From assembly GCF_025997995.1 (NCBI RefSeq), contig NZ_AP026683.1:1860501-1924500 (forward strand): a DNA stretch of 64,000 bases, written 5' to 3'. This document shows positions 25,250 through 33,722 of this stretch, one piece after another. The notes below the pieces were generated by a model that worked only from the letters and a program-made list of their open reading frames with translations, made no database searches and was not told where the DNA came from. Position 1 is the first letter of the stretch. The number at the start of each line of letters is the position of its first letter. A program made the translations under genes and the position numbers. Origin of the DNA: Sediminibacterium sp. TEGAF015. GTDB taxonomy: Bacteria > Bacteroidota > Bacteroidia > Chitinophagales > Chitinophagaceae.

Positions 25250-25891
25250 TCACTTTGAAATGAGTGAGAAAATATACAGCATTTCTGTGCCGATTTGCCT
25301 GCTTCTTTCAAGATAAACTTCATTTTGTTGAGGAGTACCATCGGACAATTTGGGATCTTCGTAGGGTAGCTTGAATCTTCCATCTGCTCCTTGAACAATT
25401 GGGCAAGAAGCGTCTGCACTGGAACAAGTTAACACCGCACCATACTCCCTCTGAGGATTAGCTTCATGCGTATATAGTTTCGAAAATGCCATCAATTTAC
25501 CAGCATTGTTGGCAAAAGCAACTTCATAAAACGGGTTACTATTATAGTCCTTAGCAAGGATTTCAAATCCAATCTCTTGTAATGCATGAACTGCATTTTC
25601 ATTAAATGCGGTAACTTCTGTTCCCCCCGAATAGCAAAAAACATGATCAACTCCGTAATAAGCAGCAGCCGCTTGAGCCATTAATTGAGATATATGGCTA
25701 CGTCGGGAATTATGGGTACATATAAATGTAAGCTGGACTTTTTGCTGTGCTTTATTTTTTGTTCTTATGTAAGCGCCGATTTCTTCTAAAACAAGCTTTC
25801 TCTCAACAGGTATTTCACTAAAATTTAGTGCGGCTTTATCAAAGAACAATTGTAAACCAGGCAATAATATTTTCTTTTGAGCTGCTGTCAT
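25250..25891 (-). CDS. Low-molecular-weight phosphatase / arsenate-reductase-like protein
   Basis: A 213-residue protein with the LMW phosphatase fold from about residue 53: P-loop CX5R at C58-R64 (CTHNSRRS), and a DP-type acid region at YEDPKLSDGTP near the C terminus. Further Cys occur in LTCSSADASCP. Thioredoxin-linked arsenate reductases (ArsC of the Staphylococcus type) share this fold and use such Cys residues. The first 50 residues are an extra helical region. It is the last gene behind arsM, supporting arsenate reduction, though a protein phosphatase role is possible. Confidence 0.78.
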   Translation of the reverse strand: MTAAQKKILLPGLQLFFDKAALNFSEIPVERKLVLEEIGAYIRTKNKAQQKVQLTFICTHNSRRSHISQLMAQAAAAYYGVDHVFCYSGGTEVTAFNENAVHALQEIGFEILAKDYNSNPFYEVAFANNAGKLMAFSKLYTHEANPQREYGAVLTCSSADASCPIVQGADGRFKLPYEDPKLSDGTPQQNEVYLERSRQIGTEMLYIFSLISK

Positions 25892-25941
25892 AACTAATCA
25901 GTGACTAAAAAATTTATACTAATGTCAGTTGTACCATTTTT

Positions 25942-26823
25942 TTAGCAACATCCACCACCAGGTGTACAACAGCTGGTTACTACCTTAGCATCTGTTGCAT
26001 CAGCAATAACAATGGCCTCTGGTTTTTCAGCATATACTGTTATGCTGAAGATACCTGAACCACCATTATTAAATGCAGCTATTTCTTCTTCTGTCAAATA
26101 GTTCTTAAGAATATCGTTGGGAATAATGATAGGTTTTTCTTTCTGTACAATGATATTTTCAAAATGGTTCAGGTGAATCAGTTCCAGGTATACGTCTTTT
26201 TGTATAGCACCTGCAACACAACCTGCATACATTTCAGCATCTTTCTTTAAAGACTCTGGTAGCTGGCCAACTATTACCACATCCGATAAACTGAAATGTC
26301 CGCCTGGTTTTAACACACGATAGATTTCTTTGAACACTCCATCCTTATTTGGAACTAGATTCAATACACAATTACTTACCACTACATCGGCAATATTTCC
26401 GCCCAATGGCATATGTTCTATATCGCCCTCGCGAAATTCTACATTATTAAACCCTAAGGCATCAGCATTATTTCTTGCTTTCTGAATCATGGCAGGCGTA
26501 AAATCAATACCAATGACTTTTCCCTTTTCGCCTGTTTGTGCCCTAGCAACAAAACAATCATTGCCTGCTCCACTTCCCAAATCCACTACTACATCACCCA
26601 GCTTAATTTGGGCAAACTGTGTAGGAAGTCCACATCCTAAACCTAGGTCTGCATGTTCAATGTACCCTTCCATCGTTGTATAATCATCACTCATAATATT
26701 ATAGACTTCTGTGCTGCATCCGCCAGCACCACAACAGGAAGCTTTATTGTCTGCAATAGATTGATTTGCAATTTCGGCGTATTTGTTTTTTACTATTTGT
26801 TTTAATTGTTCTTCGGTTTGCAT
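25942..26823 (-). CDS. arsM: Arsenite S-adenosylmethionine methyltransferase
   Basis: A 293-residue SAM-dependent methyltransferase that converts arsenite to methylated forms. Seen: Cys-rich N-terminal part CCGAGGC, the conserved Cys in LGLGCGLP, SAM motif VVDLGSGAGNDCF, then AGCVAGA (the arsenic-binding Cys further on), and a Cys-rich tail ending SCCTPGGGCC. I start at the ATG at 26823 (MQTEEQL); the longer reading from 26922 overlaps arsR and has no family resemblance. It follows arsR by 28 bp. Confidence 0.9.
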   Translation of the reverse strand: MQTEEQLKQIVKNKYAEIANQSIADNKASCCGAGGCSTEVYNIMSDDYTTMEGYIEHADLGLGCGLPTQFAQIKLGDVVVDLGSGAGNDCFVARAQTGEKGKVIGIDFTPAMIQKARNNADALGFNNVEFREGDIEHMPLGGNIADVVVSNCVLNLVPNKDGVFKEIYRVLKPGGHFSLSDVVIVGQLPESLKKDAEMYAGCVAGAIQKDVYLELIHLNHFENIIVQKEKPIIIPNDILKNYLTEEEIAAFNNGGSGIFSITVYAEKPEAIVIADATDAKVVTSCCTPGGGCC

Positions 26824-26851
26824 AAAATATATTTTTAAATAATTAACTGAT

Positions 26852-27184
26852 TTAACAACAGGATTGCTGTTGTACTTTAAGTTTAGAAAATAACTGATTA
26901 AAAGATTGATTAAATTTTTCAAAAGCTTTCCAATTGATGCAATAGCAACTCCTGGGTCCTTCCACTGTTCCCTTAATTAAACCCGCTTCTTTCAATTCTT
27001 TTAAATGTTGTGATACCGTAGACTGTGCCAATGGTAATACATCTACAATTTCTCCGCACACACATTCACTTTTTTGTGCGAGTACTTTTAATATTGCTAT
27101 TCGGGCTGGATGCGAAAGCGCTTTGGCAAACAACGCCAGCTCCTGTTCTGTTTTTAAAAACTCTTCTAACTTAGGTGAGGCCAT
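26852..27184 (-). CDS. arsR: ArsR-family metalloregulator
   Basis: A 110-residue winged-helix repressor. The metal-sensing motif is SECVCGEI (the ELCVCDL-type site on the DNA-recognition region), followed by [19 protein letters not shown] as recognition helix and wing. A Cys pair also ends the protein (QQSCC). Arsenite binding to the Cys would release DNA. It heads arsR-arsM-phosphatase and has two candidate operators at its promoter. There is no arsenite exporter in the window. Confidence 0.88.
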   Translation of the reverse strand: MASPKLEEFLKTEQELALFAKALSHPARIAILKVLAQKSECVCGEIVDVLPLAQSTVSQHLKELKEAGLIKGTVEGPRSCYCINWKAFEKFNQSFNQLFSKLKVQQQSCC

Positions 27185-27189
27185 ACTTA

Positions 27190-27251
27190 ATCGTTTATAT
27201 ACGATAAAGCAAAGCTAAGAAGATAATTTCAATTCATCGTATTTTTACGAT
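27190..27251 (-). promoter_or_regulatory. arsR promoter with two ArsR-type operators
   Basis: On the minus strand TAGCTTTG (27217-27210) is a perfect TAnnTTTG -7 box. Two 16-bp palindromes flank it: ATCGTA-TTTT-TACGAT (27236-27251, perfect 6+4+6) upstream and ATCGT-TTATAT-ACGAT (27190-27205) between start point and arsR ATG. Their shared ATCGTnnnnnnACGAT form suggests a repressor dimer at each. Confidence 0.75.
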
Positions 27252-27504
27252 AATTATTTTTTTGTTCAGGGTCATAGAGAAATACATACTTCTATATTGT
27301 TACTCTGCCATCTATTACATATAGAACGCACCGGTGCTTAAATGGAGAAATCCCTATTTTGAGGTCTCCTAGACAATTCGCCATTCATCCCTTTTTAGCA
27401 CCATCCATCCCTTTATCAAAATTCTAAAAAATTACAAATCATTGATTTTCAAGTAATTATACAAAACCAACATCTAAACTCAGCCTATTACCTAAAAAAA
27501 CTAG
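27252..27504. other. Intergenic stretch, nothing recognised
   Basis: About 250 bp between the arsR promoter and the PadR-type palindrome. A+T rich, no open frame of useful size, no strong hairpin. Confidence 0.6.
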
Positions 27505-27525
27505 GTACTATGTGTTGCATAGTAC
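27505..27525. promoter_or_regulatory. Candidate PadR operator
   Basis: An 8-bp inverted repeat GTACTATG-TGTTG-CATAGTAC placed over the -33 region of a promoter whose -7 box could be CATCTTTG (about 27538-27545). The operon it precedes contains a PadR gene, so autoregulation is likely. The operator assignment is inferred from position and symmetry. Confidence 0.55.
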
Positions 27526-27591
27526 TAAAAAATACTCCATCTTTGTGTTGTCAAAGTAATTAATCAAACAAAGAACTTAAAAATACTTACC

Positions 27592-27789
27592 ATGAAACTG
27601 ACAAACACAAACACACTGGTTCAGCTGAATCAAAAAGCTTTGAACAATTTAACCCAAGTTGTTAATGAAACAATTGCTACCAATGTAATCGTAGAAAACA
27701 AAACAAAGAAAAAGTTCACAGTAGCCCAGCTTTGGAAAATTCAGCGTTATAGCAGAATTGCTCCTGTACAACCAATCCTAGTTTATTAA
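27592..27789 (+). CDS. Small conserved-looking protein at the head of the padR-pspC operon
   Basis: A 65-residue protein, Asn/Thr/Val rich in its first half and basic in the second (KKKFTVAQLWKIQRYSRIAPVQP). No signal peptide or membrane helix. It starts at a good ATG 46 bp after the likely promoter and is 19 bp before padR. The KKFTxxxLWKIQR pattern looks like a folded C-terminal motif rather than random sequence. I do not know its function. Confidence 0.6.
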   Translation: MKLTNTNTLVQLNQKALNNLTQVVNETIATNVIVENKTKKKFTVAQLWKIQRYSRIAPVQPILVY

Positions 27790-27808
27790 TCCAATAAAAA
27801 TCTAGACC

Positions 27809-28159
27809 ATGGATATTCAAAACACACAAAGTCAGATGCGCAAGGGCGTGCTGGAGTTTTGTATCCTTTCAATCATTCGCCAGGGAGAAGTTTACCCCAG
27901 TGACCTGGTTGATCGGATGAAAGCAGCCAACCTTCACATTCTGGAAGGAACATTGTACCCGCTGCTTACCCGATTAAAAAATGCGGAACTACTCACTTAC
28001 AGATGGGTAGAAAGCAATAGCGGACCGCCCAGAAAATATTTCGTGATGACTGAAAAAGGCCTTGCCTTCTACAGTGAACTCGAAAGAACCTGGAAAGAAC
28101 TGGCCGACGCCGTTCAAGTGCTAACTCAACCAGCAACACCCCCAGCCACCGAAAATTAA
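27809..28159 (+). CDS. PadR-family transcriptional regulator
   Basis: A 116-residue winged-helix regulator of the short PadR type: N-terminal GVLEFCILSIIRQGEVYPSDLVDRM, recognition segment EGTLYPLLTRLKNAELL, wing with SGPPRKYFVMTEKG, and a C-terminal dimerisation helix. In many Bacteroidota this gene directly precedes a PspC-domain gene, as here (32 bp), forming an envelope-stress type unit. It probably binds the palindrome at 27505-27525. Confidence 0.88.
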   Translation: MDIQNTQSQMRKGVLEFCILSIIRQGEVYPSDLVDRMKAANLHILEGTLYPLLTRLKNAELLTYRWVESNSGPPRKYFVMTEKGLAFYSELERTWKELADAVQVLTQPATPPATEN

Positions 28160-28191
28160 AACCAACCTTAACCAAGCTAAATAAACATACC

Positions 28192-30423
28192 ATGAAAAAG
28201 GTAATTAATATAAACTTCCAAGGAAGAGTAATTCCCATTGAGGAATCGGCTTACGACGTACTAAAAGTATACGTTGAAAGTTTGCGTCGCTTTTTTGCCA
28301 ACGAGGAAGGAAGAGACGAAATTATTAACGACATCGAAGGTCGTATCGCTGAACTATTTGGTGAAAGCCTTAAAAAAGGAAGCACCTGCATAACTGAAGA
28401 AGACGTTAACAATGTCATCAACAGCATGGGCAGACCTGAAGATTTTGAAGGCGAAGAATCCAATATGCAATCTCAGCTGGGCGGTCAGCAAGAGCAAAAA
28501 AACAATAGTTATACCGAAACAGATCACGGCACTCCAAGAGGCCGCTTATACAGAGATACCAACGATAAAATGTTGGGAGGCGTTTGTAGCGGTATGGCTG
28601 CGTATTTCAGAATTGATCCTACTGTTGTAAGACTTTTATTCTTAGTCTTATTCTTTGGCGGTGGCTCAGGATTCCTATTGTATTTACTATTGTGGATCAT
28701 ATTACCCGCTAAACCATTAGATCATGTAAGCAGCAATAGAAGATTGTACAGAAATCCGGAAGAAAAAGTAATTGCGGGTGTTGCTAGCGGTATCGCCACT
28801 TATTTTGATGTAGCGGTCTGGATCCCCCGTTTAATCTTCTCTTTACCATTGGTAATAGGCATATTCTCTTCCTTTATAAGTTCATTATTCTGGTTCGAGT
28901 TTAACCCTTTCCCAGGATTTATTTTTGGATCTTTTGGAGGTACACTTTTTGTAATCTATGCCGTACTATGGGCTGTAATACCTGAAGCCAAAAGCGCTTC
29001 AGAGAAATTAGAAATGCGTGGAGAGAAAGTAGATTTGAATACCATTAAAAATACCATTCAAGAAGACTTAGAAGGATTTAAAGCCCGTGCGGAAAAATGG
29101 GGTGGAGAATTTTCACAGAAAGCCAAAGAATTTTCAACAGAATTCAGCAGCACTGTGAATGAGAAAAGCAAACAGTTTGCTTCTGAAGCCAGTGCCGCTT
29201 CCAAAAAAGGAGGCAGTAGATTAGGAAATGCCATAGGCATCTTATTCAAAGCATTCTTCTTATTCCTTGCAGGTATCTTGGCATTCACTATTCTGGTTGC
29301 ATTATTAGGTATGATTGCCGGAAGTGTAAGTGTATTCCCTCTTAAGAGCTTTTTCTTAGAAGGATTCTGGCAGAATTTCCTAGCATGGTCTACCCTAGTT
29401 CTATTCCTGTTTGTGCCTGCCATTGGTTTACTCACTTGGTTAGTTCGTAGAATTATCGGAGCAACAGCTGGCAGTAAATATTTGGGTTTCACCTTTGGTG
29501 GATTATGGACCCTGGGCTGGATTAGCGTTGTTCTCTTAGTGGCTTCCATCGCTCAAAACTTTGATGCGGGTGCAAAAGATAAAGGAGAGATTAAAATTGT
29601 ACAACCAAGTACCAATAAAATGACCATTAAAGTAGCCGCAAGTGATTTAAGAGTTGTGAGTGGAAAATGGTTTAAAATGGATGGACTTTTAAGTTTAGAT
29701 GACGATAGCATTGTATTGAATAATATTCGAGTACGAATTGCTAAAAGCCCAGATTCCTTATACCGAGTGAGTTATGTAAAATTTAGTAATGGTTCTGATG
29801 AAAATACAGCCCTAAAAAATATGGAAGCCATTAAGTACAGTGCTACGCAAGAGGATAGTGTATTGTATTTAGACAGAGGCTTCAAGTTAAACAAAGGTTC
29901 TAAATTCCGTAACCAAGGGGTAACCGTTACCATTTTTGTTCCTGTTGGAAAGAAAATTGAAATAGATGAAAATGTTTCTAGAAAACTAAATCATTTTAGC
30001 TTCAACTCTGGCAGAAACGATTACGATTGGGATGATGAATGGAATAACGAAGGCTATGAAAGCTGGATGTCTAATCAGGAATATATCATGACACCTGGAG
30101 GATTGGAAAGAGTAAAGAAGATAGGTGAAGAAAACGATGATATAAGCAATGATGAAGACTCAGAAAAAAGCGCCATAGAAGAATATAAAAAGAGTAGAGA
30201 AGAATTACGCAAAGAATATGAGCGCAAACAGAAGGAAGCAGAAGAGCTTAAAAAAGAATTGGATAAGCCAGTGGATACAACCCGCTATCGTTATCAAAAA
30301 GTAGCGATTCTGGATCCCCATATTTCTGGTCCTGCGCCTAAAAGCAAGACCATTGAAAGTCCTGAAATTATTGAGATTGGATCAGAACTAGGGAGATTTT
30401 CCTTGCTGAGTTTTCAATCCTAA
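28192..30423 (+). CDS. PspC-domain membrane protein with two PspC units
   Basis: A 743-residue inner-membrane protein. After a 90-residue soluble start come two PspC domains (about 115-175, RLYRDTNDKMLGGVCSGMAAYF; and about 180-265, RRLYRNPEEKVIAGVASGIATYF), an amphipathic Lys/Glu/Ser-rich helix (about 285-340), a further membrane block (about 348-460), a beta-rich domain (about 465-600, resembling the putative auto-transporter adhesin-like region that follows PspC in this phylum) and a charged coiled coil (about 650-690). PspC proteins sense membrane damage. PadR next door is its probable regulator. Confidence 0.85.
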   Translation: MKKVININFQGRVIPIEESAYDVLKVYVESLRRFFANEEGRDEIINDIEGRIAELFGESLKKGSTCITEEDVNNVINSMGRPEDFEGEESNMQSQLGGQQEQKNNSYTETDHGTPRGRLYRDTNDKMLGGVCSGMAAYFRIDPTVVRLLFLVLFFGGGSGFLLYLLLWIILPAKPLDHVSSNRRLYRNPEEKVIAGVASGIATYFDVAVWIPRLIFSLPLVIGIFSSFISSLFWFEFNPFPGFIFGSFGGTLFVIYAVLWAVIPEAKSASEKLEMRGEKVDLNTIKNTIQEDLEGFKARAEKWGGEFSQKAKEFSTEFSSTVNEKSKQFASEASAASKKGGSRLGNAIGILFKAFFLFLAGILAFTILVALLGMIAGSVSVFPLKSFFLEGFWQNFLAWSTLVLFLFVPAIGLLTWLVRRIIGATAGSKYLGFTFGGLWTLGWISVVLLVASIAQNFDAGAKDKGEIKIVQPSTNKMTIKVAASDLRVVSGKWFKMDGLLSLDDDSIVLNNIRVRIAKSPDSLYRVSYVKFSNGSDENTALKNMEAIKYSATQEDSVLYLDRGFKLNKGSKFRNQGVTVTIFVPVGKKIEIDENVSRKLNHFSFNSGRNDYDWDDEWNNEGYESWMSNQEYIMTPGGLERVKKIGEENDDISNDEDSEKSAIEEYKKSREELRKEYERKQKEAEELKKELDKPVDTTRYRYQKVAILDPHISGPAPKSKTIESPEIIEIGSELGRFSLLSFQS

Positions 30424-30445
30424 AGATGGTTGGCACAGGTTGGAA

Positions 30446-30485
30446 AAGAACCCTGTCTCAGTTTTGAGATGGGGTTCTTGCTTTT
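30446..30485 (+). terminator. Rho-independent terminator
   Basis: A 15-bp stem, AAGAACCCTGTCTCA / TGAGATGGGGTTCTT with one or two wobble pairs, a GTTT loop and a trailing TTTTT. It closes the PadR/PspC operon. Confidence 0.85.
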
Positions 30486-30490
30486 TACCC

Positions 30491-30517
30491 TTGGTTCGTG
30501 CCTTTCACCTATTTTTG
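30491..30517 (+). promoter_or_regulatory. gcvT promoter
   Basis: TTG at 30491 and a perfect TAnnTTTG -7 box, TATTTTTG, at 30510-30517. The start point would fall near 30524, 13 nt before the ATG. Confidence 0.55.
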
Positions 30518-30536
30518 CACCCTAATTAATTGCGCA

Positions 30537-31622
30537 ATGAAAAACACACCGTTTACCCATAAACATATTGCTCTGGGTGCAAAAATGGCTGAATTTGCCG
30601 GATATAATATGCCGATCAGCTATACAGGTATCAATGATGAACACGCTACCGTAAGAAAAAATGCAGGCGTATTTGATGTGAGCCATATGGGCGAATTCAT
30701 TTTAAAAGGTGAAAATGCGCTGGATCTGATTCAGCGTGTAACAACCAATGATGCATCTAAGCTGGTAGCCGGTCAGGCACAATACAGTTGCTTACCCAAT
30801 GAAGATGGTGGCATTGTAGACGATTTGATTGTGTATTGCATTGAGCCCAACAAAACCTATATGTTAGTGGTGAATGCATCCAACATCGAAAAAGATTGGA
30901 ACTGGATTTCAAAGTTCAATACCCAACAAGTTGAAATGCACAATATCAGTGATAAAACTTGTTTATTGGCCATACAGGGACCCCATGCAACCAAGATATT
31001 ACAGCCCTTAACTGAGCTGGATATCATGAATCTTAAATATTACACTTTTGTAAAAGGCACTTTTGCAGGAGTAGATAATGTTTTAATCAGTGCAACTGGT
31101 TATACAGGTTCTGGTGGTGTAGAAATCTATTTTGAAGACAGCAATGGAGCTGCTGATAAAATTTGGGATGCAATTTTTGAAATTGGAGGTCCACAAGGAT
31201 TAAAACCAATTGGATTGGGTGCAAGAGATACCCTGCGTTTAGAAATGGGTTACTGTTTATACGGCAATGATATTGACGATACCACTTCTCCACTAGAAGG
31301 AGGTCTTGGATGGATTACCAAGTTAACCAAAGACTTTACTGCTAAATCAATTATTGAGAAAGTAAAGGCAGAAGGCGTAAAACGCAAGTTGGTGGGATTT
31401 GAAATGTTGGAAAGAGGAATACCCCGCCACGATTATTTAATTAAAGATGCAGAAGGCAATACCATTGGAAAAGTAACCAGTGGAACACAGGCCCCCTCTT
31501 TAAATAAAGCAATCGGCTTGGGTTATGTTGCCACTGCACATGCAGCCATCGACTCTATCATTCATATAGAAATCAGAAATACCCTGGTGAAGGCAAAAGT
31601 GGTGAAAGCCCCATTTGCTTAA
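30537..31622 (+). CDS. gcvT: Aminomethyltransferase, glycine cleavage system T protein
   Basis: A 361-residue enzyme that takes the aminomethyl group from the H protein lipoate and passes the methylene to tetrahydrofolate, releasing ammonia. Seen: N-terminal [26 protein letters not shown], folate-site segment [24 protein letters not shown] (catalytic Asp region), and the C-terminal [20 protein letters not shown] use the ATG at 30537; the upstream start at 30498 lies before the likely transcription start. The other gcv genes are not in the window, as is usual in this phylum. Confidence 0.93.
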   Translation: MKNTPFTHKHIALGAKMAEFAGYNMPISYTGINDEHATVRKNAGVFDVSHMGEFILKGENALDLIQRVTTNDASKLVAGQAQYSCLPNEDGGIVDDLIVYCIEPNKTYMLVVNASNIEKDWNWISKFNTQQVEMHNISDKTCLLAIQGPHATKILQPLTELDIMNLKYYTFVKGTFAGVDNVLISATGYTGSGGVEIYFEDSNGAADKIWDAIFEIGGPQGLKPIGLGARDTLRLEMGYCLYGNDIDDTTSPLEGGLGWITKLTKDFTAKSIIEKVKAEGVKRKLVGFEMLERGIPRHDYLIKDAEGNTIGKVTSGTQAPSLNKAIGLGYVATAHAAIDSIIHIEIRNTLVKAKVVKAPFA

Positions 31623-31665
31623 TCAGTTTTACCCAATATTTGAAAGGCTTTTTCGTTTTAAAAGA

Positions 31666-32019
31666 ATGAGAAAGCCTTTTTTATTTTTTATACTATTAAC
31701 AGGGATGATTTTTCAAAGTTCCTGTTTTAGAAAAGGCACAGAAACAGGCCTGGCTTCCTATTATGCGGATAAGTATGTAGGCAGAAAAACAAGCAATGGA
31801 GAAACTTTCAAACAAAACAAATTGACGGCGGCCCATAAAACACTGCCCTTTGGAACAAAAGTGAAAGTAACCAATCAGCAAAATGGCAAGAGTGTTAAAG
31901 TAAGAATCAATGACAGAGGACCTTTTGTACAAGGCAGAATTATTGACCTCAGTAAAAAAGCAGCCAGAAAAATTGATATGGTAAACGATGGGGTTACAAA
32001 AGTGAAGATTCGATATTAA
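31666..32019 (+). CDS. RlpA-like septal-ring lytic transglycosylase-type lipoprotein
   Basis: A 117-residue lipoprotein: signal peptide with lipobox ending at Cys20 (IFQSSC), then a double-psi beta-barrel of the RlpA kind ([58 protein letters not shown]). RlpA proteins cleave or bind denuded peptidoglycan glycans at the septum. The SPOR domain of full-length RlpA is absent. The ATG at 31666 is the only start giving a lipobox signal. It follows gcvT closely and may be read with it. Confidence 0.87.
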   Translation: MRKPFLFFILLTGMIFQSSCFRKGTETGLASYYADKYVGRKTSNGETFKQNKLTAAHKTLPFGTKVKVTNQQNGKSVKVRINDRGPFVQGRIIDLSKKAARKIDMVNDGVTKVKIRY

Positions 32020-32377
32020 CTTCCTGAATAATTTTAACTGCATTTTTCCCTACATAGGAATAACCAAATTCATAGCAATAGGTATAAACGGTTTTGCTGG
32101 CGTGCTTAGCCTGATGGGTAAAATGTTGAGGAGCAAATCCTTTTATATATAGTTCGCTCAATGGTACTTGTGTCCCCTTTCTTTGTAAAACAAATAAGTC
32201 GGAAAGAATCTTTCTGTTTCGCAGCAACAAGGCATTAATTCGTCGCATATAATTGGTTCTGTTACCATATACCGCATTGTGATAACTACTTCTGCAATGA
32301 TTGCTACAGAATTTTTTGTCTGTTCTTCCCTGCATTTTTTTATCGCAATACAAACACTGTTTAATTGAATTGTCCAT
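31994..32377 (-). CDS. Small zinc-finger-like protein
   Basis: A 127-residue cytoplasmic protein with an N-terminal zinc-ribbon-like site CLYC (8-11) and CSNHC (24-28), followed by basic helices ([23 protein letters not shown]) and a C-terminal aromatic-rich segment ([13 protein letters not shown]). Similar small proteins occur across Bacteroidota with no known role. It overlaps the end of the RlpA-like gene by 26 bp, tail to tail, and diverges from ssb. Confidence 0.7.
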   Translation of the reverse strand: MDNSIKQCLYCDKKMQGRTDKKFCSNHCRSSYHNAVYGNRTNYMRRINALLLRNRKILSDLFVLQRKGTQVPLSELYIKGFAPQHFTHQAKHASKTVYTYCYEFGYSYVGKNAVKIIQEVNIESSLL

Positions 32378-32461
32378 AGTAGTATATATTTCAACTACCT
32401 GAATGTAACCATACTGCTATTTAAAATACCTGTAAAAATACCAACCAAAAAAAACATTTCA

Positions 32462-32493
32462 CGGTTTAAAGCGTTTGCAAACGTTTATAAACG
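32462..32493. promoter_or_regulatory. Array of three 12-bp palindromes on a 10-bp period
   Basis: CGGTTTAAAGCG, CGTTTGCAAACG and CGTTTATAAACG start at 32462, 32472 and 32482, each sharing its terminal CG with the next. The last two are perfect palindromes. A 10-bp period puts all three on one face of the helix. They lie between the divergent zinc-finger gene and ssb. Confidence 0.6.
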
Positions 32494-32596
32494 ACAACAG
32501 ATGTTTAAAATAGGGATAGGCTGAAAAGGGTTGTTCATATTTGTTCTGTTAACGGCAGTACGCACTGCTCTTTAAAAACAATTTAACTGAACCGTT

Positions 32597-32935
32597 ATGA
32601 ACGCAGTAAAAAACAAAGTCCAATTAATTGGCAATCTGGGTCAGGATCCCGAAATAAAATCCATAGGTGAAGACAAAAAAGTGGCTCACCTAAGCCTCGC
32701 AACCAACGAGAACTACAAAAATGCAAAGGGTGAAAAAGTAACAGAAACTCAATGGCATAATGTAGTTGCCTGGGGTAAACTGGCAGATATTGCCGAGAAG
32801 TACCTAGTTAAAGGAACTGAAGTAGTAATTGAAGGGAAGCTTGTAAACCGGAATTACACCGACAAGCAAGGTGTAAAACGGTATGCAACGGAAATACAGG
32901 CCAATGAATTATTGATTCTAACTAAAAAGGCTTGA
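32597..32935 (+). CDS. ssb: Single-stranded DNA-binding protein, short form
   Basis: A 112-residue OB-fold protein (NKVQLIGNLGQDPEI, SLATNENYKNAKGEKVTETQWHNVVAWGKLADIAEKYLVKGTEVVIEGKL). It stops right after the OB fold (ELLILTKKA) and lacks the linker and acidic DDDIPF-like tip that recruits replication and repair proteins. Short SSBs of this type are usually second copies used in special settings such as recombination or DNA uptake; the main ssb should be elsewhere. The phased palindromes at 32462-32493 lie about 100 bp upstream. Confidence 0.92.
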   Translation: MNAVKNKVQLIGNLGQDPEIKSIGEDKKVAHLSLATNENYKNAKGEKVTETQWHNVVAWGKLADIAEKYLVKGTEVVIEGKLVNRNYTDKQGVKRYATEIQANELLILTKKA

Positions 32936-33053
32936 TTCTCGTGTAAAAGATTGTATTTGATCGAAAACAAATTGCTTTAGAAAAATAAAATCCCCCGATT
33001 CAGCTATACCTTATTTTATCAGTAGCTGCAGCTGGAATCCCGTCCCCACTGCA

Positions 33054-33638
33054 CTACTGGTAGTAAGGGCTGATCATGAAATATACAATAGGTCCGGTTA
33101 CTGCTACATAGAACCAAAGTGGCCAGGTAATTTTTGCCAGTTTCTTGTGTGCAGTGAATTCACTTGTCAGTCCTCTATACGCAGTAAATAAAATAAAAGG
33201 CAGTATTATAGCAGCCAAAATGATATGCGTGATTAGTATAACTAAGTAAACCATTCGCATAGCACCTGCAGCCAGTTTCTCAGCTTCGTCTACGATTCCA
33301 TCGTGATTGGAATCACCGTATTTTGCTTCGCCAGCCAATAAATGATGCGCTATATAAGAGAGGAGAAATAAGATAGAGAGCACTAAAGCTCCCATCATAA
33401 GTTTTTTATGCAATTCATACCGTTGCTTTTTAACAGCAACCAATGCAGCAACGAGCACAACAGCTATCGTGGCATTCACAAATGCATTGATGGCAGCAAA
33501 AATATGTACATCAAAACCTAAGTCCACTTCTAATTTAAACTTCCCAAGAACTACAACAACAATAAATACTACCACTGAAAAAATGCCAATCAACCAATTG
33601 GCCAAACGATCATTTTTTTGGAATACAGGTTCTAACAT
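33054..33638 (-). CDS. DUF420 membrane protein, oxidase-assembly type (CtaM-like)
   Basis: A 194-residue protein with five membrane helices and the DUF420 pattern: HIFAAINAFVNATIAVVLVAALVAVKKQRYELHKKLMM and YIAHHLLAGE. Members such as Staphylococcus CtaM are needed to mature heme-copper oxidases. An insert with an EF-hand-like DSNHDGIVDEAE (about 106-117) is present between helices. It is the last gene of the respiratory cluster, after SCO. Confidence 0.85.
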   Translation of the reverse strand: MLEPVFQKNDRLANWLIGIFSVVVFIVVVVLGKFKLEVDLGFDVHIFAAINAFVNATIAVVLVAALVAVKKQRYELHKKLMMGALVLSILFLLSYIAHHLLAGEAKYGDSNHDGIVDEAEKLAAGAMRMVYLVILITHIILAAIILPFILFTAYRGLTSEFTAHKKLAKITWPLWFYVAVTGPIVYFMISPYYQ

Positions 33639-33722
33639 TTGAGTTTACGTTTTATCTGCTTAAAATTGTCTCTATTAAAGTTTTATTCTTTTGAGTACGC
33701 TAGCCCTATTAATGATGGCAGA

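Noticed and set aside
29058..29549. 163-codon minus-strand frame
   Set aside because: It lies opposite the PspC gene, is of biased composition and shows no domain.
32533..32546. GTTC-N6-GTTC direct repeat upstream of ssb as a LexA site
   Set aside because: The alpha-proteobacterial LexA site is GTTC-N7-GTTC and the spacing and phylum do not match.
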